Assembly: GCF_002798405.1 (NCBI RefSeq) | Contig: NZ_PGGV01000037.1 | Location: forward strand, 1-64,000 | From: Glycomyces xiaoerkulensis | GTDB lineage: Bacteria; Actinomycetota; Actinomycetes; Mycobacteriales; Micromonosporaceae | Reading direction: 5' to 3' | Length of the DNA: 64,000 nucleotides | In this document: piece after piece, positions 16,451-25,412 of the stretch | Layout of the letters: every line of letters begins with the position of its first letter | How positions within the stretch are numbered: position 1 is the first letter of the stretch | Made by a program: the position numbers and the translations under genes | The notes under the pieces: model-generated | What the model was told of the DNA's origin: nothing | Database searches by the model: none | The model's input: only the letters and a program-made list of their open reading frames with translations

Positions 16451-16861
16451 TCACTCGACGACCGGCGGCTCGCCCATGAACGGCCGGACCTCGAGCCACT
16501 CGTGCAGCGGCTTGCCGTCCTTGCCGGGGGCCGACGACAGGTACGCGGCGGCCTCGTAGGCCCGCTCCTTGGAGTCGACGTCGATGACCATCCACCCGGC
16601 GATGAGGTCTTTGGACTCGGCGAACGGGCCGTCGGTGACCGGCGGCCTGCCCTCGCCGTCGTAGCGGACGAACTCGCCTTCGGGGGCGAGCGCCTGCCCG
16701 TCCACGAACTCGCCGCGTTCGCGCAGGTCGTCGGCGACTTTGCCCATGAACTCGATGTGGGCCGAGATCTCCTCGGGGGTCCACTGGTCCATCTGGGTCT
16801 CGGCGTTCGGGTGCGGCTGCGGGCCGCCGCGGTAGTGCTTGAGCAACAGGTATTTGGCCAT
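16451..16861 (-). CDS. DGPF/YCII-related protein, partner of the ECF42 sigma factor
   Basis: A 136-residue protein starting MAKYLLLKHYRGG with the diagnostic DGPFAESKDLIAGW motif and the C-terminal LHEWLEVRPFM. These small ferredoxin-like-fold proteins accompany ECF41/42 sigma factors and are usually part of their regulon; a biochemical role has not been settled. The ATG at 16861 has GGAGGA 8 nt upstream, so the longer frame reaching 17266 is not used. It lies 10 nt upstream of the sigma gene. Confidence 0.88.
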   Translation of the reverse strand: MAKYLLLKHYRGGPQPHPNAETQMDQWTPEEISAHIEFMGKVADDLRERGEFVDGQALAPEGEFVRYDGEGRPPVTDGPFAESKDLIAGWMVIDVDSKERAYEAAAYLSSAPGKDGKPLHEWLEVRPFMGEPPVVE

Positions 16862-17005
16862 GGTTCCATCCTCCGTTCTCGGGCGGCGGCTCTTGCCGCC
16901 GACACTCCTGTGACGGAGCCGGGCCGCGGTTTTCGACATCGACCGGCGCCCGATCTCCGGTTTCTTCGGAGCATCGGTATGGCGGGGTAGCGTTAGCCTC
17001 GGCTC

Positions 17006-17224
17006 GTGACCGTGAAACGAGTCCTGATCGCATGGCTGCTCTCCCTGGCCGCCGTATCGGCCCTGGTGCCGGTGCTTTCGCTCGCGGATGTGGCCTGGTC
17101 GGTGCTCTCCGACTATGGCTCCCGGTGGCTCGTCGGTGCCGCCGTCGCGGCGGCCGTGCAGCTCATGGCGTTGGCATCGAGCGGTCGGGGCCGCGACGAC
17201 GCCTCGGGAATGCTGGAAGGGTGA
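17006..17224 (+). CDS. Small two-helix membrane protein
   Basis: A 72-residue protein with two predicted membrane helices (VLIAWLLSLAAVSALVPVLS and WLVGAAVAAAVQLMALA) and a short charged tail. It starts with GTG at 17006. It ends 7 nt before the propeller protein gene at 17232, so the two are probably co-transcribed. No family is recognised. It is divergent from the DGPF-sigma pair. Confidence 0.5.
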   Translation: MTVKRVLIAWLLSLAAVSALVPVLSLADVAWSVLSDYGSRWLVGAAVAAAVQLMALASSGRGRDDASGMLEG

Positions 17225-17231
17225 CCGGAAC

Positions 17232-18509
17232 ATGGGCCGGTGGAAGCGAAATCGCCTCATCGTCATGGGCGTTGTCGCCGCCGTAGTCGTGGCCGGCGGC
17301 GTGTACCTGGTGGCCGACCGTCTCGGTTACGACGAGCAGATCGAAGGACCGAACAGCGCTTACCCGGAGGCCCTCGGCAGTACGGCACCGGAAGACCTGT
17401 CGAACGTGGTCGCACTCGCGAACGATCCCCGCATCGTCGACGGCCTCCGCGTCGAAAGGGTCGACTTCGATCAGGACGACTACACCGAGGACCTCGGCGT
17501 CGCCGCCTTCGATCTGCGCACCGGCGAAGAGTACTGGAGCTACCGGCGGGAGAGCGCCGATCTGTCCCGGTTGACCGTGGCGGACGGCCAGGTCTACGCG
17601 CTGTGGAGCGATGGCCTGCTGGTTCGATTCGATCCGAGGACCGCCGAGCCGACATGGCATGCCGAGTCGGACGACACCGACGGGGTCCGATACCTCCGGG
17701 CGACCGACGAGACCGTCGCGGTCGTCGGCGAATCGAACGTGACCGGCTTCCGGGCCTCGGACGGCGAGCGGGCGTGGTCGACCTCCCTACCCGGGGACTG
17801 CGGCTTGAACAGGGCCTTGGCGACCGGCGGCGCGATCGTGGTGAAGCGGGGCTGCGGAAACGACGGCGACCGGGTGACCCTCGTCGGTCCGGACGGCGAG
17901 CCGACCGGCGTCGACTCGGGGGACGTGACCTACCTGGTGCGGTTCGGCGAGGGTCGGTTCGGGGTCTCCGACCTGTTCGGCGAGACCGTTGTCTACTCGG
18001 CCGACTCGGGTGAACGGGTCGCCACGGTGCCGCCGGCCGGTGATGCCTTCGCCTCGTACCACGACGGCGACGGGGAGCTGCTGGTCGCCGACAGTCCGGA
18101 CGCCACCGAGGAAGGCGATATCGCTTACATGGCCTGGGATGTCGCCGACAACAGTGAACTGTGGTCGGTCGCCACCGACGGGACCTGGATGGCCCAGGGG
18201 CGTCCGTGGCTGGTCGACGGCCGCGTCTACGCGCTGCGCCGCGACATCGGCGATGCGACGACGCGGGAACTGGTCGCCTACGACGCCGCGGACGGAACCG
18301 AACTCGCCGCCGCCACGATCGACCTTGACGAGCATCTGACGCTGACCGAATACGACCGCGACTCCTTCAGCTACAGCTCCGACGTATGGGTCACAGTCTC
18401 GAACGCCGCGGACGGAACGATCACCGTCACCATCGCCGCCCCCTTCCCCGGCCGGGGAACGAGCGGCCACTGCGGCGAGCGGTGCAGTCGCGTGTACGCC
18501 GCGCCCTGA
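17232..18509 (+). CDS. Membrane-anchored PQQ-type beta-propeller protein
   Basis: A 425-residue protein with an N-terminal signal anchor (NRLIVMGVVAAVVVAGGVYL) and an extracytoplasmic domain of WD/PQQ-like propeller blades. The blade motif recurs: AAFDLRTGEEYWSYR, VRFDPRTAEPTWHAE, FRASDGERAWSTSLP, YMAWDVADNSELWSV and VAYDAADGTELAA. No catalytic dehydrogenase residues are seen, so this is a binding or scaffold type (like BamB) rather than a quinoprotein enzyme. The ATG at 17232 follows the small membrane gene by 7 nt. The C-terminal 25 residues (PFPGRGTSGHCGERCSR) carry a Cys pair. Confidence 0.75.
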   Translation: MGRWKRNRLIVMGVVAAVVVAGGVYLVADRLGYDEQIEGPNSAYPEALGSTAPEDLSNVVALANDPRIVDGLRVERVDFDQDDYTEDLGVAAFDLRTGEEYWSYRRESADLSRLTVADGQVYALWSDGLLVRFDPRTAEPTWHAESDDTDGVRYLRATDETVAVVGESNVTGFRASDGERAWSTSLPGDCGLNRALATGGAIVVKRGCGNDGDRVTLVGPDGEPTGVDSGDVTYLVRFGEGRFGVSDLFGETVVYSADSGERVATVPPAGDAFASYHDGDGELLVADSPDATEEGDIAYMAWDVADNSELWSVATDGTWMAQGRPWLVDGRVYALRRDIGDATTRELVAYDAADGTELAAATIDLDEHLTLTEYDRDSFSYSSDVWVTVSNAADGTITVTIAAPFPGRGTSGHCGERCSRVYAAP

Positions 18510-18679
18510 CGGGCGGCGCCCCACGGCCCGGGCCCGAAGTCCCTGCGCCGCCGGGTGATCACGGGGATCGACGAAGTTGTATCGACACGGTCTCGACGCT
18601 GGACTTCAGGGGGGTCGGTGGGCCAAGATGAGGCAATGTGCCCCCGTACGACCGATCTAGCCGTCGCTCTGGAGGACCC

Positions 18680-19330
18680 GTGCATCCAGTGATCGGCTAC
18701 CTCGTCGCCGTGGGGCTGTTCGCCATCGGGCTGTACGGGGTGCTCACCAGACGCAACGCCGTGATGCAGTTGGCCGCGGCCGAGTTGATGCTCGGCGGCG
18801 TCCACCTGGTGCTGGCCACCACCGATGCGGTCCAGGACGCCTACACCGGGCAGAGTTTCGCGCTGTTCATCGTGGTGATCGCCGCCGCCGAGGTCGGGGT
18901 CGGGCTGGCGCTGGTGCTGAACCTGTGGCGTTCGCGGGCGACGATCGACACCGACGGTCTGCCCGAGGACCTCGGGGAAGAACGGACGGGTCGGCGATTA
19001 TGGGGGCCTTCGCCTGGGCGCTGGTCGCGCTGCCCGCGGCGGCCGGACTGGCCGGTCTGGCCGTCCGGCGGCGCGAACTCGCGGTCTGGGCGGCGGTGGG
19101 CGCCCCGGCCGGGGCGCTGGTCTGCGCGGTGGTCGCGGCGTTCACCGGTCCGGCGGTGTCCTACACGATCGCCGACTTCGGGTCGGTGCGGGTCGAGGCC
19201 GCGCTGGAGGTGCCGCCGGCCGCCGGGGCGGTGGCCGTGGCGACCGCCCTGGTGTCGACGCTGGTGCAGTTGTACTCGGTCGCCTATCTGCGCGACGATC
19301 CGCGCTACGTGCCGTTCGCGGCGCAGGTGA
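18680..19330 (+). CDS. nuoK: NuoK-like subunit, with an abnormal 3' extension overlapping nuoL
   Basis: The first ~100 residues are a clear NuoK/MrpC-type three-helix protein (VIGYLVAVGLFAIGLYGVL, NAVMQLAAAELMLGGVHLVL, FALFIVVIAAAEVGVGLALVL), including both conserved membrane glutamates (in AAAELML and AAAEVG). The GTG at 18680 is preferred, with GGAGG a few bases upstream. A normal NuoK stops after about 100 residues. Here the frame has no stop until 19330 and overlaps nuoL by 331 nt, with an Arg/Pro/Trp-rich tail that looks like an out-of-frame reading of nuoL. A small indel near 18960-18995 would explain this. First gene of a compact nuoKLMN operon. Confidence 0.75.
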   Translation: MHPVIGYLVAVGLFAIGLYGVLTRRNAVMQLAAAELMLGGVHLVLATTDAVQDAYTGQSFALFIVVIAAAEVGVGLALVLNLWRSRATIDTDGLPEDLGEERTGRRLWGPSPGRWSRCPRRPDWPVWPSGGANSRSGRRWAPRPGRWSARWSRRSPVRRCPTRSPTSGRCGSRPRWRCRRPPGRWPWRPPWCRRWCSCTRSPICATIRATCRSRRR

Positions 19331-20772
19331 ACCTGTTCTGCGCCGCGATGCTGCTGGTGGTCGCCGCCGACGACCTGGTGTTCCTGCTCATCGGGTGGGA
19401 GGTGATGGGGGCGTGCTCGTATCTGCTCATCGCCCACTACGCGAAGCTGCCGTCGGCCCCGGGGGCGGCCGCGAAGGCGTTCCTGGTGACGCGGTTCGGC
19501 GACGTCGGCTTCGTGGTCGGGGTGATGCTGCTGGGCGCGGCGGCCGGGACGTTCCGCATCGGCGAGCTCGGCGAGGTCGGCCCGGGTGTCGCGGCGGCGT
19601 CGATGCTGCTGATCCTGTTCGGCTGCATCGGCAAGTCGGCGCAGTTCCCGCTGCAGGTCTGGCTGCCGCCGGCGATGGCCGGGCCGACGCCGGTCAGCGC
19701 GCTCATCCACGCCGCCACCATGGTCGCGGCCGGGGCGTACGTGCTGACCCGGCTGCTGCCGGTCTGGCCGTCCGAGCTGCTGCCGGTCGTGGCCGTGGTC
19801 GCGGCGGTGACGATGGTCGGGGCGGGGCTGTGCGCATTCGCCGCCGCCGACGTCAAGGGCGTCCTGGCGTGGTCGACGGTCAGCCAGGTCGGGTTCATGT
19901 TCGCCGCCGTCGCGGTCGCCGCCGGAGACACGGCCCTGTTCCACCTGCTGTCGCACGCCGCGTTCAAGGCGCTGCTGTTCCTGGCCGCCGGGGTCGTGAT
20001 CGCGCTGGCCGCCACCGACGGGGCGCTGAGCACGACCCGGATCAGGCCGTCGGCCTCGCCGCTGGTGTTCTGGTCGATGACGGTCGGCCTCGCCTCGATG
20101 GTGGGCCTGCCGCCGCTGGGCGGGTTCTTCTCCAAGGAGGCGGTCCTCGGGGCCGCCTATGAGGCCGGGACGAGCGCGGGCGTGGTGGTGTTCTGGGCCG
20201 GGGTGGTCGCGAGCATCCTCACCGCCGCCTACGCGGGCCGGCTGTGGCTGCTGCTGTTCTGGCGCGGCGGGCCGAAGGAGCGGCGGACCGCGCCCCGCCC
20301 CGAAGCGGCAGCACTGTGGACCCTGCTGGCCGGGACCGCCACGATCGGCGCGGTCTACTTCACCGGGCCGCTGCACGTCCCCGAACTGCACCTCGATCTG
20401 ATGGCGCTGATGCTGATGGCGACCGTCGCCGGGCTCTACGTGGTCGGCGACTCCTGGTGGCGCGACCGCGCCCGCGACCCCGACCGCCTCCTCGGCTCCA
20501 CAAAGCACGCATTCGCCGCCGGGCTCGGCGGCGACGCGTTCGCCACCGCCGCGGCCCGGCGGACCGCGCAGGCCGCCACCGGCGCGGCCCGGCTGCTCGA
20601 CGAGCGGCTGGTCGACCGCGCCGCCGTCGAAGGCACGGCGCGCGCGGCCGTCCTCGCCGCCCGCCGGACCGCGACCGGACACCGCGGCGGGCTGGTCACC
20701 TACCTGCGGCTCAGCATCGCCGGGACGCTCCTGCTCGCCGTCGTCGCGATCGGGGTGAACCTGTGGGCCTGA
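19000..20772 (+). CDS. nuoL: NuoL-like proton-pumping subunit
   Basis: A 590-residue polytopic protein of the NuoL/MrpA antiporter family. Hallmarks: the ionisable Glu in FLLIGWEVMGACSYLLI, the Lys in GKSAQFPLQVWLPPAMAGPT, the PVSALIHAATMVAAGAYVL helix, a second Lys in FKALLFLAAG, and a C-terminal amphipathic segment (about 510-560) ending in a last helix (GTLLLAVVAIGVNLWA) that corresponds to the lateral helix of NuoL. These residues form the proton path of complex I. The ATG at 19000 gives the expected N-terminus. It overlaps nuoM by 10 nt. There are no genes for NuoA-J nearby. Confidence 0.88.
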   Translation: MGAFAWALVALPAAAGLAGLAVRRRELAVWAAVGAPAGALVCAVVAAFTGPAVSYTIADFGSVRVEAALEVPPAAGAVAVATALVSTLVQLYSVAYLRDDPRYVPFAAQVNLFCAAMLLVVAADDLVFLLIGWEVMGACSYLLIAHYAKLPSAPGAAAKAFLVTRFGDVGFVVGVMLLGAAAGTFRIGELGEVGPGVAAASMLLILFGCIGKSAQFPLQVWLPPAMAGPTPVSALIHAATMVAAGAYVLTRLLPVWPSELLPVVAVVAAVTMVGAGLCAFAAADVKGVLAWSTVSQVGFMFAAVAVAAGDTALFHLLSHAAFKALLFLAAGVVIALAATDGALSTTRIRPSASPLVFWSMTVGLASMVGLPPLGGFFSKEAVLGAAYEAGTSAGVVVFWAGVVASILTAAYAGRLWLLLFWRGGPKERRTAPRPEAAALWTLLAGTATIGAVYFTGPLHVPELHLDLMALMLMATVAGLYVVGDSWWRDRARDPDRLLGSTKHAFAAGLGGDAFATAAARRTAQAATGAARLLDERLVDRAAVEGTARAAVLAARRTATGHRGGLVTYLRLSIAGTLLLAVVAIGVNLWA

Positions 20773-22175
20773 TCCTCATCGCCGCCGTCGCGCTGCCCTT
20801 CGCCGGGGCGGCGCTCACGTGGTGGCTGCGGCGCAGCGGCATCGGCGTCGCCGCCGCGGCACTGGCCCTGGTCGCGGTCGCGGTGCTGCCGGCCGGCCGG
20901 GACGAGCGGTGGTGGCACGCGGTCGAGTTCGCGTGGGCGCCGCTCATCCGGCTCGACTTCGCGCTCGCGGTCGACGGCGTCTCCTGGCCGCTGGCACTCC
21001 TGACGGCCCTCCTGGGCCTCCTGTGCTGCCTCCACAATGCCCGGACCGGCTCGCCGGTGCTCACCGCCCTGCTGCTGGCCGTCCAAGGGGCCTCGACGGC
21101 GGTGTTCCTGGCCGACAACCTGGTGCTGTTCTTCATCGCCTTCGAGGCGGTCCTGCTGCCGATGTGGGCGGTGATCCACCGCTACGGCGACGAGGCGACC
21201 AGGCGGCACGCGGCGGGCAAGTTCGCGCTGTTCACCGTCGCCGGGTCCCTGCTGATGGCGACCGGCCTGTTCGCCGCCGTCGCCGACACCGGCACCGCCG
21301 GACTCGGCGACGTCATCGCCGCCGGCGGCGTGAGCGAACCGGTGTCGCTGGCCGTGTTCGTCCTGCTGGCCATCGGCTTCGCCGTCAAGGCGCCGCTGTG
21401 GCCGCTCCACTCCTGGCTGCCCGACGCCCACACCGCCGCGCCCACGGTCGGCTCGGTGCTGCTCGCCGGAGTGCTGCTCAAGCTCGGCACCTACGGCCTC
21501 ATCCGCGTCGCCGGCGGCATCGCCCCCGACGGCGCCGCCGAGGCCGCGCCCGTCATCGCCGCGCTCGCCGCGGTCGGCATCATCGTCGCCGGACTGGTCT
21601 GCCTGGCCCAACCCGAGATCAAGCGGCTCATCGCCTACTCCTCGGTGGCGCACATGGGGTTCGTGGTCCTCGCCTTCGCCACCGGCACCGAGGCCGGCGT
21701 CAGGGCGGCGCTGTTCGCCAACCTCGCGCACGGACTGATCACCCCGCTGCTGTTCTTCCTCGCCGGCGCGCTCAAAACCCGCACCCGCACCGGGCAACTG
21801 GCCGAACTCGGCGGGCTCCGCACCGCTGCCCCCGCGCTGGCCGGAATGCTCGGCTTCGCCGCCCTCGCCTCGCTCGGACTGCCGGGGCTGGCCGGGTTCT
21901 GGGGCGAGGCGTTCACCGTCTACGCCGCCGCCGACCGCGGTGGCGCCTGGATCGCGCTCGCCGCCATCGCCGCGCTCGGCGCGTTCCTGACCGCCGCCTA
22001 CCTGCTGCGGATGCTTAAACACGTCAGCCACGGACCGCAGGCCGCGGCCGTCGAGGGCATCCCCGGCGCCACCGCCGGCGAACTGGCCGTCTGGTCGCCG
22101 CTGGCGGCCGCAGTGCTCGCGCTCGGCCTGGCGCCGGGGCCGCTGCTCGACCTGCTGGCGACGGGGGTGCTGTAA
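20763..22175 (+). CDS. nuoM: NuoM-like proton-pumping subunit
   Basis: A 470-residue antiporter-like subunit. The GTG at 20763 sits inside the last codons of nuoL (10-nt overlap). Conserved features are the Glu in FFIAFEAVLLPMWAVI, the Lys in FAVKAPLWPLHSWLPDAHT and the Lys in VLLKLGTYGLIRV, followed by YSSVAHMGFVVLA. These indicate an intact proton channel. It is near the usual NuoM length (about 490-510). NuoN follows with no gap. Confidence 0.88.
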   Translation: MGLILIAAVALPFAGAALTWWLRRSGIGVAAAALALVAVAVLPAGRDERWWHAVEFAWAPLIRLDFALAVDGVSWPLALLTALLGLLCCLHNARTGSPVLTALLLAVQGASTAVFLADNLVLFFIAFEAVLLPMWAVIHRYGDEATRRHAAGKFALFTVAGSLLMATGLFAAVADTGTAGLGDVIAAGGVSEPVSLAVFVLLAIGFAVKAPLWPLHSWLPDAHTAAPTVGSVLLAGVLLKLGTYGLIRVAGGIAPDGAAEAAPVIAALAAVGIIVAGLVCLAQPEIKRLIAYSSVAHMGFVVLAFATGTEAGVRAALFANLAHGLITPLLFFLAGALKTRTRTGQLAELGGLRTAAPALAGMLGFAALASLGLPGLAGFWGEAFTVYAAADRGGAWIALAAIAALGAFLTAAYLLRMLKHVSHGPQAAAVEGIPGATAGELAVWSPLAAAVLALGLAPGPLLDLLATGVL

Positions 22176-23567
22176 ATGGCGGCACAGACGATCGACCACG
22201 CCGCGCTGCTGCCGCTCTACCTGGCGGCCGCGACCGCCGCGGTCGCGCTGTTCGCCGGGCGCGCCGCCCGAGCGGTGCTCACGGCCGGGCTGAGCGCCTC
22301 CGGCGCCGCGGCGCTCTGGCTGCTGGCCGGCCCCACCCGAGCGACCTTCGCGGTCGGTGAACGGCACTCCTTCGTCGCCGACGACGCCGCCATGGGCCTG
22401 GCGGCCCTGTTCGCCGGGCTCACCGTCCTGGTCGCCGCCGTCAGCGGACGGCGGTCGGCCGAGTACTGCTTCCTGCTGGCCGTCTCGGCCGCCGGCGGCA
22501 TCACGCTGGCCGCCGGCCGCGACCTCATCACCCTCCTCGTCGCCGTCGAGACCCTCACCGTGCCGCTGTACGTGCTGGTCGCCAAGCCCGGACGCACCGG
22601 CGCCGAAGCCGGCGTGACGTTCCTGATCGCCTCCATCGCCTCCTCGGCCACCGCCCTCATGGGCGCGGCCCTGCTGTACGCCGCCTCCGGGTCGGTCCAC
22701 CTCGCCGGGCTCGGCGCGCTCGCCGACGGCCACCCCGGGCTCGCCGCGGCCGGGACGGCGCTCCTGCTCGGCGGCCTCGGATTCAAACTCGCCGCCGCCC
22801 CCCTCCACGCCTGGGCGCCGCTCGTCCTCGAACGCGCCCCGCTCCCGATCGCCGCCTACCTGGCCAGTGCCTCCAAGCTCGGCGGCGCGGTCGCCGTCAT
22901 CTGGGTCGTCCACTTCGGCCTCGCCGAGGGCGCCGGGGCCGCGGCCGGGATCGTCCTGGCCGTCCTCGCGGTCGCCTCCATCGCGGTCGGCAACCTCGGC
23001 GCGCTCGCCCAGCGCCGCACCGTCGGGCTCCTGGCCTGGTCCGGCATCGCACACGCCGGGTACCTCCTCGCCCCGCTCGGCGCCCTGAGCGCCGCCGCCG
23101 GGCGCGACGACGCGGCCGGGGCGGCCTCGGCAGCGCTCGCCTACGCGGTGTTCTTCGTGCTCCTGGAGGCCGGGGCGTTCGCCTCGCTCACCGCCGTCCG
23201 CGAGCGCGACGGCGGCGCGATCGCCGACCTCGGCGGGCTGTGGCGGACCGCGCCCGGCGCCGCCACCGTCTTCCTCATCGCCGTGATCGGCCTAGCCGGG
23301 TTGCCGCCGGCCCTGGCCGGGACCTTCGCGAAGGTCGCCGTCCTCGAATGGCTCGCCTCCGCGGCGGTGTGGCTGGCCGTGGTCGTGGTCGCCGGGGCGG
23401 TGGTCGGCCTCGCCTACTACCTGAGGCTGGCCCGCACCGTGCTGCTCGGGCGGGGCGCGGTCTCCCGGCGCCGCTTCGGCCTGGCGGTGCTGGCGGCGGG
23501 CGCAGCGCTGGCCGCGGTCAGCCTCGCGCCGCAACTCGTGCTCGAATTCACGTCGCTTTCCCGGTAG
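22176..23567 (+). CDS. nuoN: NuoN-like proton-pumping subunit
   Basis: A 463-residue membrane protein of the NuoN type. Its ATG directly follows the nuoM stop. The Glu in LLVAVETLTVPLYVLVA and the Lys in LGGLGFKLAAAPLHAWAP are conserved, and AWSGIAHAGYLLAPL matches the discontinuous helix. Its N-terminus is somewhat shortened. It closes the four-gene module; the next gene (htpX) begins 73 nt on with its own spacing. Confidence 0.87.
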   Translation: MAAQTIDHAALLPLYLAAATAAVALFAGRAARAVLTAGLSASGAAALWLLAGPTRATFAVGERHSFVADDAAMGLAALFAGLTVLVAAVSGRRSAEYCFLLAVSAAGGITLAAGRDLITLLVAVETLTVPLYVLVAKPGRTGAEAGVTFLIASIASSATALMGAALLYAASGSVHLAGLGALADGHPGLAAAGTALLLGGLGFKLAAAPLHAWAPLVLERAPLPIAAYLASASKLGGAVAVIWVVHFGLAEGAGAAAGIVLAVLAVASIAVGNLGALAQRRTVGLLAWSGIAHAGYLLAPLGALSAAAGRDDAAGAASAALAYAVFFVLLEAGAFASLTAVRERDGGAIADLGGLWRTAPGAATVFLIAVIGLAGLPPALAGTFAKVAVLEWLASAAVWLAVVVVAGAVVGLAYYLRLARTVLLGRGAVSRRRFGLAVLAAGAALAAVSLAPQLVLEFTSLSR

Positions 23568-23640
23568 CAGCCCAGTTGAGCGCGGAATACTGGTGGGTAT
23601 CAGCGCGTTGCGCCCACTAAAAACGGGAGACTGACTCACG

Positions 23641-24498
23641 ATGAAGCACCGGAACGGCCTCAAGACCGCGGTTCTGCTCGGCGCGCTCTCGGCACTGGTC
23701 ATCGCGATCGGCTACGCCTGGGCCGGATCGACCGGCATCGTCATCGCCGCCGTCTTCGCGGTCGGCATGAACGCCTACGCCTACTTCAACTCCGACAAGC
23801 TCGCACTGCGGTCCATGCAAGCCCGCCCCGTCAACGAGGCCCAGGCGCCGCAGTTGTACGCGACCGTCCGGGAACTGTCGCAGCGGGCCGGGAAGCCGAT
23901 GCCGCGGCTCTACGTCGCCCCGACCATGCAGCCCAACGCGTTCGCGACCGGCCGCAACCCCGAGAACGCCGCCGTGGCGGTCACCGACGGGATCATGCGG
24001 ATCCTCACCCCCGCCGAGCTGCGCGCGGTCATCGGGCACGAGCTGTCGCACGTCTACAACCGCGACATCCTCATCTCCTCGGTCGCCGGGGCGCTGGCGG
24101 GCATCATCACCGCGCTGGCGAACCTGGCCTGGTTCCTGCCGTTCTTCGGCGGCGGCCGCAACGGGCCCAACCCGCTGGTGCTGCTGCTGACGATGCTGCT
24201 GGGGCCGCTCGCGGCCGGGCTGATCCGCATGGCGGTGAGCCGGTCGCGGGAGTACGAGGCCGACGCCGACGGCGCGCGCCTGACCGGGGATCCGCTGGCG
24301 CTGGCGAGCGCGCTGCAGAAGATCTCCCGGGGCGTCGACGCGATGCCGGCGCGGTCGGACAGCCCCCTGGCCTCGGAGGCGCACCTCATGATCGAGTCGC
24401 CGCTGCGCGGCGGCCTGTCGGGCCTGTTCTCGACCCACCCGCCGACCGAGCAGCGGGTGGCGCGCCTGCGCGAGATCGCCCGCGGCGTGGGGCGTTAG
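23641..24498 (+). CDS. htpX: HtpX-family M48 membrane zinc protease
   Basis: A 285-residue integral membrane metalloprotease. There are two N-terminal helices (residues 9-27, 31-48), the zinc motif HELSH (His133, Glu134, His137), a hydrophobic pair (about 145-195) and the third ligand in [13 protein letters not shown] (Glu about 204). Length and motifs match HtpX, which clears misfolded membrane proteins with FtsH. An AAAACGGGAG stretch 10-15 nt before the ATG may supply the ribosome site. Its TAG overlaps the stop of the convergent DUF2516 gene by four bases. Confidence 0.93.
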   Translation: MKHRNGLKTAVLLGALSALVIAIGYAWAGSTGIVIAAVFAVGMNAYAYFNSDKLALRSMQARPVNEAQAPQLYATVRELSQRAGKPMPRLYVAPTMQPNAFATGRNPENAAVAVTDGIMRILTPAELRAVIGHELSHVYNRDILISSVAGALAGIITALANLAWFLPFFGGGRNGPNPLVLLLTMLLGPLAAGLIRMAVSRSREYEADADGARLTGDPLALASALQKISRGVDAMPARSDSPLASEAHLMIESPLRGGLSGLFSTHPPTEQRVARLREIARGVGR

Positions 24499-24809
24499 TA
24501 CACGCTGCCGCCGATGTCCTTGATGCCGTTCCTGACATCGAGCAGGTACACGAGCGCGGCGCAGAGGGCGATGAGCCCGAACAGGCCGAGGCGGCCGAAG
24601 CCGCCGAAGATCAGCGCCAGGCCGAAGCTGATGACCAGCAGGCCGAGCCAGGTGCCTTTGGTGAGGGTGCCGATGGCGTTGAACGCCTCGGGCTTCTGCA
24701 CCGCGCAGTGGACCGACGCGATCAGCGACAGCAGTGCGGCCCCGTAGCCGATGACCATCCACACGACGGCGCGGATCTCGAACACAAAGGCGGCTTCGAT
24801 CTCTGGCAT
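24495..24809 (-). CDS. DUF2516 family membrane protein
   Basis: A 104-residue actinobacterial protein with about three membrane segments ([52 protein letters not shown]) and the [11 protein letters not shown] tail of the DUF2516 family. Function unknown. It precedes (in genome order) the bS22 and HTH genes on the same strand. Confidence 0.8.
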   Translation of the reverse strand: MPEIEAAFVFEIRAVVWMVIGYGAALLSLIASVHCAVQKPEAFNAIGTLTKGTWLGLLVISFGLALIFGGFGRLGLFGLIALCAALVYLLDVRNGIKDIGGSVY

Positions 24810-24858
24810 GACTCCAGCCTACTAGGAGGGACTCGAGAGCCGGTCGGCTCGGCTCCTA

Positions 24859-24960
24859 CTATTTGCCGAGCTTGCGACGCTGCACACGGGTCTTGCGCAG
24901 CAGCTTGCGGTGCTTCTTCTTGGCCATGCGCTTGCGTCGCTTCTTGATGACCGAGCCCAT
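24859..24960 (-). CDS. Ribosomal small-subunit protein bS22 (AURKAIP1/COX24-type), 33 residues
   Basis: An extremely basic 33-residue peptide, [20 protein letters not shown] and onwards, ending RRKLGK. It is nearly identical to the mycobacterial 33-residue ribosomal protein named bS22 (AURKAIP1/COX24 domain), which binds the 30S subunit. AAGGAAGC lies 6-8 nt before the ATG. As in mycobacteria, it lies next to a small excisionase-like HTH gene. Confidence 0.93.
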   Translation of the reverse strand: MGSVIKKRRKRMAKKKHRKLLRKTRVQRRKLGK

Positions 24961-25103
24961 AGAGCTTCCTTACCGGTAGAACTTCGATGATTCAGAGCGC
25001 GACAAGCCTAACGCGGACTCGGGCGCGCTCCGATGCCGGGATTGCGAAAGCGCAGGCCCCGTCACAGCTCACGCGCGACGGGGCCTGCGGCCGGGATGCG
25101 GGG

Positions 25104-25307
25104 CTACTCCTCGTTCTGGAGCGCCTCGGAAAGGTAGGTCTTGACAGCGCTCTCGGGAACGCGGAACGAGCGCCCCACCCGCACGGCCGCGATGTCACCG
25201 CTGTGGACGAGCCGGTACACGGTCATCTTCGACACGCGCATCAGGTCGGCCACTTCCGTCACCGTCAAGAATTTGACCTCATCGAGGAGGTCCCCGGGTT
25301 CGCTCAT
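25104..25307 (-). CDS. Excisionase-family helix-turn-helix DNA-binding protein
   Basis: A 67-residue MerR/Xis-type winged helix: FLTVTEVADLMRVSKMTVYR, LVHSGDIAAVRVGRSFRVPE, then a short helix. It corresponds to the conserved actinobacterial protein encoded beside bS22 (Rv0500A-like). BldC has the same fold but a different sequence. The target is unknown. It is upstream of and on the same strand as the bS22 gene. Confidence 0.85.
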   Translation of the reverse strand: MSEPGDLLDEVKFLTVTEVADLMRVSKMTVYRLVHSGDIAAVRVGRSFRVPESAVKTYLSEALQNEE

Positions 25308-25412
25308 GGTCTCACCGTTCTGTCGAGGGCTTTTTCGAGGACGTGGGGTTGTGTGATGTGTTAGGAGGTGCGGTGGACGCGAATGCCCATATGAACCGAA
25401 ACAGCTCGGTCG

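Noticed and set aside
20700-23054. A 784-codon frame antisense to nuoM and nuoN
   Set aside because: Low-complexity Gly/Glu/Arg content; the opposite strand encodes well-conserved membrane subunits.
25104-25307. Phage excisionase as sign of a prophage
   Set aside because: It is the conserved HTH protein next to bS22; no integrase or phage gene is near it.
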